This document shows positions 25,394-34,316 of a stretch of 64,000 nucleotides of DNA, piece after piece. Source of the stretch: Streptomyces halobius. Its GTDB lineage: Bacteria; Actinomycetota; Actinomycetes; Streptomycetales; Streptomycetaceae. Each line of letters opens with the position of its first letter. Positions within the stretch are counted from its first letter, which is position 1. The DNA lies in assembly GCF_023277745.1 (NCBI RefSeq), contig NZ_CP086322.1, positions 3,534,001 to 3,598,000 on the forward strand, read 5' to 3'. The notes beneath the pieces were generated by a model that made no database searches, had not been told where the DNA came from, and saw only the letters and a program-made list of their open reading frames with translations. Made by a program: the position numbers and the translations under genes.

Positions 25394-26038
25394 TCAGTCG
25401 TTGGCGACGACGGGATAGCGCGGCTCCTGCTCGGCCATCTGCTTCAGCGCGTTCTTGCGGTCGCGCTTCGAGAGCCGGTCGATGTAGAGGTAGCCGTAGA
25501 GGTGATCGGTCTCGTGCTGCAGGCAGCGCGCGAAGTAACCGGTGCCCTCGACCGCGATCGGCGCGCCCTTGGCGTCCTGGCCGCGCACCACGGCATAGTC
25601 CGGACGGGCCAGCTCCGCATACGCTCCGGGCACCGAGAGGCAGCCCTCGTTGGAGTCGTCCAGCACCCGGCGCTCGGCCGGCAGCTCGTCCAGGACGGGG
25701 TTGCAGACGGCACCGACGTGCCGTACGCCGGAGTCGTCCAGGCAGTCGTAGACGAAGACCTTCAGATCCACCCCGATCTGGTTCGCGGCCAGGCCCACGC
25801 CCTCGGCGGTGCGCTGGCTGGCGAACATGTCGTCGATCAGCTGGGCGAGCTCGTCGCCGAACTCCGTGACGTCCTTGCACTCCTTGTGGAGCACCGGATT
25901 GCCGACCACGGTGATCGGCCGCGAGGTGCCGCGCTCGCGGTGGGCGGCCTCCCGCTGCGCCGCATCCGTCGTGTCGTCGATGAACTCGTCGTCCACGCGC
26001 TGCTCACCGTCTTGATCAAACACAGGCTGCTGGGCCAT
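25394..26038 (-). CDS. def: Peptide deformylase
   Basis: A 214-residue type I-like deformylase removing the N-formyl group from nascent proteins. The three signature motifs are all present: [10 protein letters not shown] (about residue 79), EGCLSVPG (about 130, metal-ligand Cys) and QHETDHL (about 174, HExxH metal site). A 35-residue acidic, charged N-terminal extension precedes the catalytic domain, and the Lys/Arg-rich C-terminus is short. It is not next to fmt, so it is one of the several deformylase paralogues usual in Streptomyces. Confidence 0.95.
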   Translation of the reverse strand: MAQQPVFDQDGEQRVDDEFIDDTTDAAQREAAHRERGTSRPITVVGNPVLHKECKDVTEFGDELAQLIDDMFASQRTAEGVGLAANQIGVDLKVFVYDCLDDSGVRHVGAVCNPVLDELPAERRVLDDSNEGCLSVPGAYAELARPDYAVVRGQDAKGAPIAVEGTGYFARCLQHETDHLYGYLYIDRLSKRDRKNALKQMAEQEPRYPVVAND

Positions 26039-26220
26039 TGTCCGCCGTTCGCCTTCCTAAAAGCCTGAAACCCTGATTAGTCGCCCTACAGACTACGGGG
26101 GCGCGGAAGGGAACGTCCTGGAGCCCTTCAGGCCCGCCCCTGCGGACGAACCGGGGGCAGCGGACCTGCCCGTCTCAGCGGACGCATCCCAGCGGACCTG
26201 CCCGTCTCAGCCGACCTGTC

Positions 26221-27219
26221 TCAGCAGACCTCTTCAAGATCCCGCCATTCCCGGGTGTCCGGGCTGTCCGCGACCCAGCCGTCCAGCAGCCCGCGCACCA
26301 GGGCGGCGGGCGCCGCGATCCCGCATTCCCGCTCCGGCACCCACAGGGAGCCCGAACCGGCGGTGCGGTGCCCGAGCGGCCCGGGATGACCGGGCTCACT
26401 GTGATCGTGCGGGTCCAGATGCTCACCGTCGCCCTCGTCGCTGGGCATCCTGCTCTCCGAGCAGGTGCGGCACAGCAGCCGCACGGACGACGACCAGTCC
26501 TCGGCGGCGAAGCCCGCATCGGCCGCCAGCCGCTCCAGGGCGTCCCTGTCGGCCTCTGCGGCGGCCTCCAGGAGCACCACCCAGGTGGGGACCGGGGAAG
26601 GCGCCCACATCTCGATCTCGTCGAACACGGGGTACGCCCGGACGGTGCCGTCGCCGGCGGTGATGGTCCGCTCGCCGTGCGGGACGCCGTCGTGCAGCAC
26701 CACCTCGCCCCAGCGCCGCCCGGAGGACGGCAGCGGGATGGACAGCACCTCGATACGGGCCGGGTCCAGCCTGCGGCCCCAGACCACCTCGGCCTCGCCC
26801 TCGGGCGACAGCCGGACGGCGGCGCTGCCCAGGGCCATCCCGGACGGCTCACCGGACGGCGAGCCCTCTCCGGGGACCTTGAGACCGTACGCCTGCCAGG
26901 CGCGGCGGGCCAGCGGCCAGTCCTGCAGGGCGGTGGCGGCGATCCCGACGTTCCACCAGTCGGGCGCCCCGGTCTCGCGGTCCAGCAGGGCCACCGCGCG
27001 CAGCCCGGCGGCCCGCGCCTGCTCCCAGTCGTGCCGGAACTTGTGCAGCAGCGCGAGATTGAACCAGGACTCCGAGAGCCACGGCTCCATGTCGGCGGCG
27101 CGGGTCAGCAGCGCGCCCGCGTCCTCGTAACGGCCGTCGCCGATCAGCGTGAAAGCGCGGTCGGTCGCCTGCCGCCACGAGGCGGAGGGCCGGTGCCGTA
27201 CCTTGCCGAAGATCCTCAC
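26221..27219 (-). CDS. Tetratricopeptide repeat protein
   Basis: A 332-residue soluble protein. Its N-terminal half contains TPR-like helices: ATDRAFTLIGDGRYEDAGALLTRAADMEP, SWFNLALLHKFRHDWEQARAAGLRAVALL and WWNVGIAATALQDWPLARRAWQAYG. The C-terminal half is a conserved domain of unknown role with two Cys pairs (CRTC near residue 265, C-G-I near 310) and a DLDPHDHSEPGHPG-like acidic-His stretch. GTG 27219 (MRIFGKVRHRP) is chosen because a GGCGGG element lies just upstream and the frame beyond it is low complexity. TPRs suggest protein-protein binding, but the partner is unknown. Confidence 0.85.
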   Translation of the reverse strand: MRIFGKVRHRPSASWRQATDRAFTLIGDGRYEDAGALLTRAADMEPWLSESWFNLALLHKFRHDWEQARAAGLRAVALLDRETGAPDWWNVGIAATALQDWPLARRAWQAYGLKVPGEGSPSGEPSGMALGSAAVRLSPEGEAEVVWGRRLDPARIEVLSIPLPSSGRRWGEVVLHDGVPHGERTITAGDGTVRAYPVFDEIEMWAPSPVPTWVVLLEAAAEADRDALERLAADAGFAAEDWSSSVRLLCRTCSESRMPSDEGDGEHLDPHDHSEPGHPGPLGHRTAGSGSLWVPERECGIAAPAALVRGLLDGWVADSPDTREWRDLEEVC

Positions 27220-27982
27220 GATTCCCGCCTGCTGGTTGCTCTTGATGCCGCTCCGGATAGGTCCCGGGCGGCGCCCGGGGCCGTCTGGGGGCCCACTCGA
27301 CAACCTGCCACAGATTGCCGTGGGACTCAGCCCGATAGCTGCGCCCCCTTGCCGGCTCCCTGCCCTTCGCCGACCCCCTGAATCCCCCTGAGAGGGGCTT
27401 CTCTTCGCATCCAACCATGCCCATCTCGGAGGGCGCTCATTACCCATGGGTTCCACGACGTTGGGCGGGCCCCGGCCGCTCTACGAAGGGGATCGGGGCC
27501 TTTGTCGCACCACCCCACCACGACCGCCCGGCCCCCTCCTGGGGCCGCTCCCGGACCTACCCGCCCGTAGACGCTGCGGCGCACGACAGAAACCGACAGA
27601 AAACAGCAGGCATCGCTCCGGTTCCGCGTCCCGCGAACACACGCGATACCGGGCTTCCCCGGGGCCGACCGTACGGAACACACCCATACGGGATCACGCT
27701 CTTACCGGACGCGTTTTTACGGGTCCCGCTGTTACGGATACGGGTGTTACGGGTGATGCGTTGTGGGTGATGCGTTATGGGTGACGCTGCTGCGCACCCC
27801 GCTTTGCGGATCGCGATTCTTCGCAGATCACGGTGCTTTGCGGAGCACGGTGCTTTGCGGAGCACGGTGCTTTGCGGAGCACAGTTCGCCACGCGTCACG
27901 ATCTTCTCCGCATCACATTCCTCTCCACATCACGTGCCTCTACGGATCGGATACCGAGCTTCCACGGATCACGGATACGGAG
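27220..27982. other. Large gene-free, repeat-containing spacer
   Basis: About 760 bp with no credible gene. The left half has the upstream region of the TPR gene. The right half is lower in GC than its surroundings and built of imperfect short repeats: GGGTGATGCGTT twice near 27746-27775, three exact 17-bp units at 27831, and drifting CGGATC/CACGGATC motifs up to 27970. All six frames are open only because the repeat unit lacks stops. Confidence 0.6.
27831..27881. repeat. 17-bp perfect tandem repeat x3
   Basis: CGGTGCTTTGCGGAGCA three times in exact tandem, flanked by decayed versions (GCTTTGCGGATCGCG before, GAGCACAGTTCGCC after). A 17-bp unit is not a codon multiple, in line with a non-coding array. 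Confidence 0.95.
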
Positions 27983-29506
27983 TCATCCCGTCCGGCCGTT
28001 GCGCGCCAGCACCCGGGCGAGCGCCTCCACGACCCCTGGCTCGTGGTCCTGCGCGGTGGACAGCCGCAGCCGCTCCAGGGCACGCAGCGGCCCCCCGGTT
28101 CCGGCGGACTCCCCCGCCAAGTCGTCGTAGGCGTTGACGGTACGGACGATACGTGCCGTGACCGGCTGGTCCCGGAACGGATCCGCCTGCCGCTCGACGA
28201 TCACCGCGACCTCCGCCGGAACCCCGGTCTGCCGCACAACGGCCCCGCCCAGCAGGGCGATCCGGCGCTGTTCCGCGGGCGGCAGCGGTGCGGTCGCACC
28301 GGCCGGCACCGGGTCGAGGAGCGAGAGCTGTCCGATGTCGTGCATAAGCGCGGCGTATTCGAGAACGTCCAGGTCCAGTTCGTTCAGACCCAGTTCGCGT
28401 CCTACCGCCCGGCTGAGCGCGGCCACGCGGCGTGCATGACCGTGCGGTGTGTAGCCGGCGATCTCGGTGGCGCGGGCGAGAGAGGCGATCGTCTGGTGGT
28501 AGGTGGTCCGTACGTCGGCGAACCGGCGGAAGGCGAACTGGGTCAGCAGCAGCGGCAGACAGAAGACCGGCAGCGCCCAGAGCCCGACGACCGCGGTGGC
28601 GAGCGAGATGACCACTCCGGTGGCGCAGACCGCCGAGCCGATGCCGAGCAGCGCCCGCAACTCGTCGCGCAGCAACGGCCCGTAGGGCCAGCCGGTGCGG
28701 GCGCGGGCGAGCGCGGCGGCCAGGACCGCGTCGCACAGCGCGGTGAGCGCCAACAGCCCGACCAGGAAGAGCGGATGGGCCGGGCCGTCCGCCGGCCGGG
28801 CCACCAACGTCCCGGTGCTGTGCAGGGGTTGGAAGCAGACGGCGGCGAAGCCGACGGTCAGCAGGCGGCGGGCGAGATGATCGAGGGCCGGGCCCCGGCC
28901 GAGCGCGATCCGCGGGACCAGCCCCACCAGGCCGGCGGCCAGGACGACCGCCAGGACCTGCGGCACTCCGTGCGTCGTCGGCCGCCCGCCGACCTCGCCG
29001 AGCAATGCGTACGCGAGCGCGCCGGCCGCGCCGAGCGGTGCGCTCTCCCGCTCCCTGGCCGCCCGGCCGGGCCCGCCCGTGCGCGCGGGCGCCCAGCGCG
29101 TCAGCTCGCCCACCGCGATCAGCACGCCGAAGCCCAGCGCGGTCCCGCGCTCGGCCACGCCGTCCCACAGCGTCCGGCCGAGCCCCCACCAGGCCAGGGC
29201 GGCGGCCGCGGCATAGACGCCGACAACGACGGCGCTCGCGCGCCGGGACGGGGGCAGGACCGCCGGGGAGGCGCCAACGGCCGAGGGCACGGGCCGGGAG
29301 GCGCCGGGCCGGGAGGCGACGGGCCGGGAGGCGACGGGCCGGGAGGCGACGGCCCCAAGGCCGGTGCCCCGGACCCCCGCGCGCCCGCCGTCCAGCAACC
29401 ACCCGCCATCCGTCGGCCGCCCGCCGTCCAGCAACCGTCCCTCATCCGACAGCCGCCCACTCCCCCGCGGCCGCCCGCCGCGCGGCGCCTCCGGGCCGCC
29501 GCTCAC
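27983..29506 (-). CDS. Membrane HD-domain protein (no GYP motif)
   Basis: A 507-residue protein. The first 85 residues are Gly/Arg/Pro-rich and repetitive (LLDGG and ASRPV units from a 15-bp repeat). A block of about eight membrane helices runs to residue 330, and a C-terminal HD phosphohydrolase domain over about 335-500 has HARRVAALSRAVGRELGL and ALMHDIGQLSLLDPVP. The HD pair is intact, but the GYP motif and the second His cluster of HD-GYP enzymes are missing, so activity on cyclic dinucleotides is doubtful. It begins at GTG 29506 in a GTGA overlap with the upstream HD-GYP gene, so the two are coupled and may form a hetero-pair. Confidence 0.87.
   Translation of the reverse strand: MSGGPEAPRGGRPRGSGRLSDEGRLLDGGRPTDGGWLLDGGRAGVRGTGLGAVASRPVASRPVASRPGASRPVPSAVGASPAVLPPSRRASAVVVGVYAAAAALAWWGLGRTLWDGVAERGTALGFGVLIAVGELTRWAPARTGGPGRAARERESAPLGAAGALAYALLGEVGGRPTTHGVPQVLAVVLAAGLVGLVPRIALGRGPALDHLARRLLTVGFAAVCFQPLHSTGTLVARPADGPAHPLFLVGLLALTALCDAVLAAALARARTGWPYGPLLRDELRALLGIGSAVCATGVVISLATAVVGLWALPVFCLPLLLTQFAFRRFADVRTTYHQTIASLARATEIAGYTPHGHARRVAALSRAVGRELGLNELDLDVLEYAALMHDIGQLSLLDPVPAGATAPLPPAEQRRIALLGGAVVRQTGVPAEVAVIVERQADPFRDQPVTARIVRTVNAYDDLAGESAGTGGPLRALERLRLSTAQDHEPGVVEALARVLARNGRTG
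29290..29349. repeat. 15-bp tandem repeat x4
   Basis: CGGGCCGGGAGGCGA (first copy ending GC instead of GA) four times in frame, encoding SRPVA/SRPGA units in the disordered N-terminal part of the HD-domain protein. Confidence 0.93.
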
Positions 29507-31161
29507 CCTTCACCGTCCCGGCCGCCCCACCGGGGCCGCCCGGCCGGTCCGTACGCGCCGGGCGGCCCGGTCGCGCCGGTCACTCCGGTCGGCTGGAGGG
29601 CCTGCTCCCCACCCGTCACCCGACCACCACCCCCCATCGACGCTCCCCCGGACTCCGTCCGGGGGGACCTCCATCGCGCGGCTGCTTGCCCCGTCGCCCG
29701 GCCACCACCCCTGATGGACGGGCCGGCGACCGGTACCTCTGCCGCGCCGGCCGCCCGCCGCGCACCCGCCGGCACCCCCGCCGCCCCGTCCGGCCCGGGA
29801 GGCGGGACGTTTCCGCGCCCGTCCGCCACGTCCGGGGCCACCGTGTCCAGGTCTGCCGCCGTCACCGGATCCGGCTGCCAGCCGTACCGCGCAAGCGCCG
29901 CCACCAGCGCCCGCACCATCCGCGGGTCGAACTGCGCACCGGCGCAGTTCCGCAGCTCCGCGACGGCCGCGGACACCGGCCGAGCCCGCCGGTAGGAGCG
30001 TGTGGAGGTCATCGCGTCAAAGGCGTCCGCGACCGCCACCACCCGTGCGCATTCCGGGATGTGGCGCCCCACCAGGCCGTACGGGTAGCCGCGCCCGTCG
30101 ATCCGCTCGTGGTGGTGCAGGATCGCGGCGCGCGCCTCGCCGAGGAACCCGATGCCCCGCACGATCTCGTGCCCGTACTCGGGATGCAGCTCGATGACGC
30201 GGCGCTCCTCCGGGGTCAGCGGGCCGTCCTTGCGCAACAGCCGGGTGGGGACGCCGAGTTTGCCGACGTCGTGCAGGATGCCCGCGAACCGCAGCACCTC
30301 CACCCGGTCCTCCGGCATGCCCAGTTCGCGGGCGATCATCACCGAGGCGCGGCCGACCCGCTCGCTGTGCCCGCGGGTGTAGCGGTCCTTGATGTCCACG
30401 GCCTGGACGAGCGCGCGGATGGTGGCCTGATGGGCGGCGCGTTCGCGGTGGTACTGGGCGAAGACCCAGCAGGAGAGATACATGGGCAGCAGGACGAGCA
30501 GCGCCGCGAAGGGCCCGTACGAACTGCGCCACAGCACCGCCATCATCAGCCCGGCGAGCCCGTGCACCAGATACGGCGCCAGCGAGCGGGTCAGCAGTCC
30601 CCGCCAGGCGGTGCGCGCCGGGTGTCGCTCGGCGGCCACGCGCACCCCGCCGTCCAATGCCGCGAGCACGACGCAGGAGGTTCCGGCGGCGACGGTGGCC
30701 CCCAGCAGCAGGACGGGAAATCGTGGTGCGGCCAGGGAGTGGCTGACCAGCGCCCGGAAGACGTGGGAGGCCGCGCAGCAGGCCAGCGCCAGCTCGGCCG
30801 CGTGCCAGATCTTGCGGGCGCCGGCCGAGCGCGGCTCGGCCCGTGCGAGCAGCGCGCCGGGGACGGCGGTCAGCGCGGCCAGCGGCGGCGGCAGAAGAAA
30901 GGATCCGGCAAGGAGAACGGGGCTTGCCCACCCGGAGGGAAGCCCCCCGGGTCTCGCGAAGGACGCCATGCCGAACGGGACCCGGCCGCCCAACAGCGTG
31001 CAGCGGCGGAGGCGTTCGCACAGTCCGTAGAGAGTGGCGAGGGCCAGGGCGCTGGTCCAGGGGGCGCCGGCACCGAGCCGCACCGCGGGGGCCACACACA
31101 GCGCGGCCGCCAGGACAGCGCATCCGATACACCCTCGCGCGGCCGCCGGAAGTCCCCGCAT
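29503..31161 (-). CDS. Membrane HD-GYP domain phosphohydrolase
   Basis: A 552-residue protein with about eight membrane helices over residues 5-265 and a cytoplasmic HD-GYP domain over about 275-450. That domain has DRYTRGHSERVGRASVMIA, GILHDVGKLGVP (HD), HPEYGHEIVRGI, HHHERIDGRGYPYGL (GYP) and VADAFDAMTS. All hallmark residues for c-di-GMP or related phosphodiesterase activity are present. A 100-residue Gly/Ala/Pro-rich tail follows; part of it (WRSPRTESGGAS) is encoded by a dispersed palindromic element at 29643. ATG 31161 has GGAGG at 5 bp. It heads a two-gene unit with the HD protein at 27983 and lies downstream of sigR-rsrA. Confidence 0.88.
   Translation of the reverse strand: MRGLPAAARGCIGCAVLAAALCVAPAVRLGAGAPWTSALALATLYGLCERLRRCTLLGGRVPFGMASFARPGGLPSGWASPVLLAGSFLLPPPLAALTAVPGALLARAEPRSAGARKIWHAAELALACCAASHVFRALVSHSLAAPRFPVLLLGATVAAGTSCVVLAALDGGVRVAAERHPARTAWRGLLTRSLAPYLVHGLAGLMMAVLWRSSYGPFAALLVLLPMYLSCWVFAQYHRERAAHQATIRALVQAVDIKDRYTRGHSERVGRASVMIARELGMPEDRVEVLRFAGILHDVGKLGVPTRLLRKDGPLTPEERRVIELHPEYGHEIVRGIGFLGEARAAILHHHERIDGRGYPYGLVGRHIPECARVVAVADAFDAMTSTRSYRRARPVSAAVAELRNCAGAQFDPRMVRALVAALARYGWQPDPVTAADLDTVAPDVADGRGNVPPPGPDGAAGVPAGARRAAGAAEVPVAGPSIRGGGRATGQAAARWRSPRTESGGASMGGGGRVTGGEQALQPTGVTGATGPPGAYGPAGRPRWGGRDGEG
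29643..29672. repeat. Dispersed GC-hairpin element inside the HD-GYP gene
   Basis: CCCCCGGAC-tcc-GTCCGGGGG forms a perfect 9-bp stem, followed by GACCTCC. It resembles elements at 33395 and 34175 (a CCCCC / GGGGG stem next to a T/GACCCCC-type edge). Here it is inside the coding tail of the HD-GYP protein. Confidence 0.6.
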
Positions 31162-31344
31162 CACGCCCTCCTCACCAAGCCCACTGCTCTCCCCGCGCTC
31201 TTAGGGAGCGGGGACCCCCATCGCGCCGCGTCGAGACGCGGTGGGTTCGGTGAGAATAGAGGGGCCGGGACGCCGGAGAGGGCGCATCAGCGCATCGGGC
31301 GGGGCCTATCGCCCCGCCCTCACCCCTTAGGGTGATGAATTTCC

Positions 31345-31761
31345 TTATTCGGCCCGCGTGCTCTCGGACCGTGCATCGGCGGAGCCGGCCTCGGGCGAAC
31401 ACGGCCCGGTGTCCTCCGACTCGGCGCCCGCGGCCTTCGCCGCCTGCTGCCGCTGTGCCTGCTCGTGCCGGGCCTGTTCGAGCACGCTGACCTCGGGCAC
31501 CTCTTCCCCGGCCCGGATCAGGTCGATCCGGCCCATGACCTTGGAGCGCAGATCACTGGGGACGTCGTCATGGCCGCAACAGCGCTTGACGAGCTTCTTG
31601 ACGGCCTGCTCCAGGCCGTACTTCTCCAGGCACGGCGAGCACTCTTCGAGATGCACCTGGAATTCCGCGCACTCCCCGGCGGGCATTTCCCGGTCGAGAT
31701 ACTCGTAGAGGTGGTCAAGGACCTCTGAGCAGTCCTTCTCGTGCGGCTCTCCGCAGCTCAT
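31345..31761 (-). CDS. rsrA: Zinc-binding anti-sigma factor RsrA
   Basis: A 138-residue ZAS-family anti-sigma factor that holds SigR inactive under reducing conditions. It releases SigR when its cysteines form disulfides. The known functional residues are all present at the positions known in S. coelicolor: C3, H7, C11, C41, C44, C61 and C62 (the HxxxCxxC zinc core is H37-C41-C44). The C-terminal 60 residues are Ala/Gln/Glu/Ser-rich and longer than strictly needed. ATG 31761 overlaps the sigR stop in ATGA, so translation is coupled and stoichiometric. Confidence 0.96.
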   Translation of the reverse strand: MSCGEPHEKDCSEVLDHLYEYLDREMPAGECAEFQVHLEECSPCLEKYGLEQAVKKLVKRCCGHDDVPSDLRSKVMGRIDLIRAGEEVPEVSVLEQARHEQAQRQQAAKAAGAESEDTGPCSPEAGSADARSESTRAE

Positions 31762-32462
31762 GATCCCGAACCTTTCCGGTCGTGCGACCCCGGCGTCTGC
31801 GTGGGCTGCGCATCGGCGGCCGACGCTCCCGCCGGGACCAGCCCGCGCTCACGGGCGTAATCCTCCAGCATGCCGCGCAGTTGGCGCCGACCGCGGTGCA
31901 GACGGGACATCACCGTGCCGATGGGTGTCCCCATGATGTCCGCGATCTCCTTGTAGGCAAAGCCCTCGACATCCGCGAGATAGACGGCGATTCGGAACTC
32001 CTCCGGGATCGCCTGGAGCGCGGCCTTCACATCCGAGTCGGGCAGGTGGTCGAGCGCCTGCGACTCGGCGGAGCGCAGCCCGGTCGACATATGCGACTCG
32101 GCACGCGCGAGCTGCCAGTCCTCGATCTCGTCGGCCGCACTGCGCTGCGGTTCACGCTGCTTCTTGCGGTAGGAGTTGATGAAGGTGTTGGTCAGGATGC
32201 GGTACAGCCACGCCTTGAGGTTGGTTCCCTCACGGAACTGGTGAAAGGACGCGTACGCCTTCGCGTACGTCTCCTGCACGAGGTCCTCCGCGTCGGCCGG
32301 ATTGCGCGTCATGCGCAGCGCGGCGGAGTACACCTGGTCCAGGAAGGTGAGCGCGTCACGCTCGAAGCGCGCGTTGCGTTCGACGGCGCTCTCCTTCCGG
32401 CCCGCGGTCTGATCCCCAGCCGTGCCGTCGGTCCCTGCGTCGGTCCCAGTGACCGGACCCAC
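31758..32462 (-). CDS. sigR: ECF sigma factor SigR (thiol-oxidative stress)
   Basis: A 234-residue ECF sigma factor that directs RNA polymerase to thioredoxin, mycothiol and proteolysis genes during disulfide stress. Region 2 ([34 protein letters not shown]) and region 4 ([44 protein letters not shown]) are intact. GTG 32462 ([10 protein letters not shown]) matches the start of the housekeeping form and has GGAGGAG immediately before it. The frame stays open upstream to 32675 with several starts. This fits the known longer, unstable SigR-prime isoform made from the autoregulated transcript, with an N-terminal extension of about 55 residues (for example from ATG 32621). Confidence 0.95.
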   Translation of the reverse strand: MGPVTGTDAGTDGTAGDQTAGRKESAVERNARFERDALTFLDQVYSAALRMTRNPADAEDLVQETYAKAYASFHQFREGTNLKAWLYRILTNTFINSYRKKQREPQRSAADEIEDWQLARAESHMSTGLRSAESQALDHLPDSDVKAALQAIPEEFRIAVYLADVEGFAYKEIADIMGTPIGTVMSRLHRGRRQLRGMLEDYARERGLVPAGASAADAQPTQTPGSHDRKGSGS

Positions 32463-32677
32463 CTCCTCCAACACCGTGACGGATCCGGATGCGGACCCCC
32501 TCGATTCGGAGAATAGACGACGATCCGGTGCCGCCGCCGCTCCAGCCATGGCGGGCTGCGTCCCCTGCATCTGCGACCACTGCAGGTCAGCGGCCGGGCG
32601 GGCGGGGCAGGCGATTCCCATGCTGGGGTCTCCCATTCCTCGTGCTGCGCTGGTTCTCTGGCTTCCTACGCTCACAC

Positions 32678-32703
32678 AACAGCCGCATCCCGCAGGTCAT
32701 TCC
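32678..32703 (-). promoter_or_regulatory. SigR-dependent promoter of sigR
   Basis: Read on the minus strand: GGAAT (32703-32699), an 18-bp spacer, then GTT (32680-32678), an exact match to the SigR consensus GGAAT-N18/19-GTT. It sits upstream of the long sigR frame and explains positive autoregulation and production of SigR-prime. Confidence 0.88.
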
Positions 32704-32739
32704 CGGTCCGGCGGAACTTTCCTCGGGCGCCTCGCCGAT

Positions 32740-32769
32740 TTGACAAAACGCATTGCCGCTTCGGCAATG
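32740..32769 (+). promoter_or_regulatory. Promoter and overlapping operator of the XRE-cupin gene
   Basis: TTGACA (32740-32745) is a full -35 box. The perfect inverted repeat CATTGCCG-ctt-CGGCAATG (32751-32769) covers the -10 region and ends 5 bp before the ATG at 32775, which implies a very short or absent leader. It is a strong candidate for autoregulation by the encoded regulator. Confidence 0.72.
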
Positions 32770-32774
32770 TAGGG

Positions 32775-33368
32775 ATGGACGACGACGCGTACGGACGGGT
32801 CCTCGCGGATGTGGGGCCGCGGCTGCGGCGGCTGCGGCAGGAGCGCGGGGTGACGCTGGCCGCGCTCTCGAAGGCGACCGGCATCTCGGTGAGCACCCTG
32901 TCACGGCTGGAGTCCGGCGGCCGCAAGGCCACCCTGGAACTGCTGCTGCCGCTGGCCCAGGCCCATCAGGTGCCGCTGGACGAGCTGGTGGGCGCACCGG
33001 AGGTCGGCGATCCGCGGGTGCGGGCGGTGCCGCAGAAACGCCCCCATATGACGGTGGTGCCGCTGACCCGCCAGCCAGGCGCTCTCCAGGCGTACAAGCT
33101 CGTCATGGAACCGGTGAAAGGCCCGCGCGAGCAGCGTACGCACGAGGGCTACGAGTGGATGTACGTCCTGTCCGGGCGGCTGCGGCTGCTGCTGGCCGAC
33201 CGGGATGTGGAGCTGCGGGCCGGGGAGGCGGCGGAGTTCGACACCCGGCTGCCGCACTGGTTCGGTCCCGCGGGCGACGAACCGGTCGAGTTGCTGAGCC
33301 TCTTCGGGAGGCAGGGCGAGCGGATACACATCCGCGCCCGGCCGCGCGGACGGTCGGCCGGCGCGTAG
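32775..33368 (+). CDS. XRE-family regulator with C-terminal cupin domain
   Basis: A 197-residue two-domain regulator. The lambda-repressor-like HTH is at about residues 12-66 (RLRRLRQERGVTLAALSKATGISVSTLSRLESGGRKATLELL). A small-molecule-binding cupin_2 barrel covers about 90-180 (HEGYEWMYVLSGRLRLLLADRDVELRAGEAAEFDTRLPHWFG). The type includes PuuR- and SutR-like regulators; the ligand is unknown. The ATG directly follows an operator-like palindrome and there is no ribosome-binding site, so the mRNA may be leaderless. It is divergent from sigR; the two promoters are about 40-60 bp apart. Confidence 0.9.
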   Translation: MDDDAYGRVLADVGPRLRRLRQERGVTLAALSKATGISVSTLSRLESGGRKATLELLLPLAQAHQVPLDELVGAPEVGDPRVRAVPQKRPHMTVVPLTRQPGALQAYKLVMEPVKGPREQRTHEGYEWMYVLSGRLRLLLADRDVELRAGEAAEFDTRLPHWFGPAGDEPVELLSLFGRQGERIHIRARPRGRSAGA

Positions 33369-33394
33369 CGCCGTCTTCGAGGGCGGAGGTCGGA

Positions 33395-33428
33395 CTGGGG
33401 GGTACCTCCCAGCGGTGGCTGGGGGAGG
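33395..33428. repeat. Dispersed GC-hairpin element
   Basis: A CTGGGGGGTACCTCCCAGC start followed by GGTGGCTGGGGGAGG, forming a CTCCCAGC / GCTGGGGGAG stem between the XRE-cupin gene and the convergent hydrolase gene. It may double as a terminator. It is related in form to 29643 and 34175. Confidence 0.55.
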
Positions 33429-33469
33429 GCGGGCGGACTGACCGCGGCGGCCGGTGACCGTCGGGCTCC

Positions 33470-34117
33470 TCAGTCGAACATCCCGTCCAGCCAGGCCAGC
33501 ACCGCGTCCGTGACCGTCGCCATCGACTCCGCCTCGCCGACGCCCGCCGACTTCGGCACCGCGAAACCGTGGTCCCCATGAGCCACCTCGGCCAGCTCCG
33601 TCCCCGGAGGGAACTCCTCGGGCCGGCCGAACGGATCCCGCGCGCCCTGGACGACCAGCGTCGGCACCCCTGCGCCGGTCAGCTCGTCCACCCGGGACCG
33701 CTCCGGCTTGCCCGGCGGGTGCAGCGGAAAGCTGAGCGCCAGCACGGCGTACGCGCCCAGCTCGCGCGCCGTACGGCAGGCCACCCGGGCGCCCGCGCTC
33801 CGGCCGCCCGCGACCACCGGGAGGCCCGGCTTCGCCAGCGCGGGCCACAGCGCCGTCCACGCGGTGTCCAGTGTCTTCGGCGCGGGCGCCACCTTCCTGC
33901 CGGCCACCCGCCACGGCTGCTCGACCAGCGCCACGGTGTACCCGCGGGACGGCAGCGCGGCCGCCAGCGCCTGCAGGTCACGCGCCCCGATCCCGCCGCC
34001 GGCCCCGTGGCCGAGGCCCACCACCGCCCGGACCGGCTCCGGATCGCGGTACCAGATGATCCGCGCGTCGCCGGCCGGCGTCCCGACCATCTCGCTCTCG
34101 TTCGCCTTCGCGCTCAT
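33470..34117 (-). CDS. Alpha/beta hydrolase (KAT8-associated/dienelactone-like)
   Basis: A 215-residue alpha/beta hydrolase. The oxyanion-hole region is GLGHGAGGGIGARDL (about residues 33-47), the nucleophile elbow GGRSAGARVA (about 102-111) with Ser in G-R-S-A-G, and later VVQGARDPFG (acid) and AHGDHGFAVP (His). The pattern matches the short KANL3/Tex30-like or dienelactone-hydrolase families common in actinobacteria; the substrate is unknown. ATG 34117 was preferred to an upstream in-frame start because the extension is Arg-rich and not conserved. Confidence 0.85.
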   Translation of the reverse strand: MSAKANESEMVGTPAGDARIIWYRDPEPVRAVVGLGHGAGGGIGARDLQALAAALPSRGYTVALVEQPWRVAGRKVAPAPKTLDTAWTALWPALAKPGLPVVAGGRSAGARVACRTARELGAYAVLALSFPLHPPGKPERSRVDELTGAGVPTLVVQGARDPFGRPEEFPPGTELAEVAHGDHGFAVPKSAGVGEAESMATVTDAVLAWLDGMFD

Positions 34118-34174
34118 GCCGACCCCTCGCTTCGCTCGGCCTCGCAGGCGCGAGGCGCGCACCCCTCGATCATT

Positions 34175-34205
34175 CTCCCCCAGTCTCCGACCGGGGGACC
34201 CCCAC
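34175..34205. repeat. Dispersed GC-hairpin element
   Basis: CTCCCCCAGTCTCCGACCGG followed by GGGACCCCCAC, able to fold as CCCCC / GGGGG with an inner GTC/GAC pair. It lies between the hydrolase start and the SRAP gene end. Confidence 0.55.
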
Positions 34206-34316
34206 GCCGCGCTCGCTCACGCGTCATCCTGCCCGCACCCAGGCCACCGGGGCACGGCAGCACGCCAGGGCGGCCGCCCGCCCGTCGCCCCTGTTGGAGG
34301 GGCTGCGCCTCGCCCC

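Noticed and set aside
27557..28137. Several open frames in the spacer at 27.5-28 kb
   Set aside because: All arise from stop-free repeat units (17-bp array and flanks), with no consistent frame or start signal.
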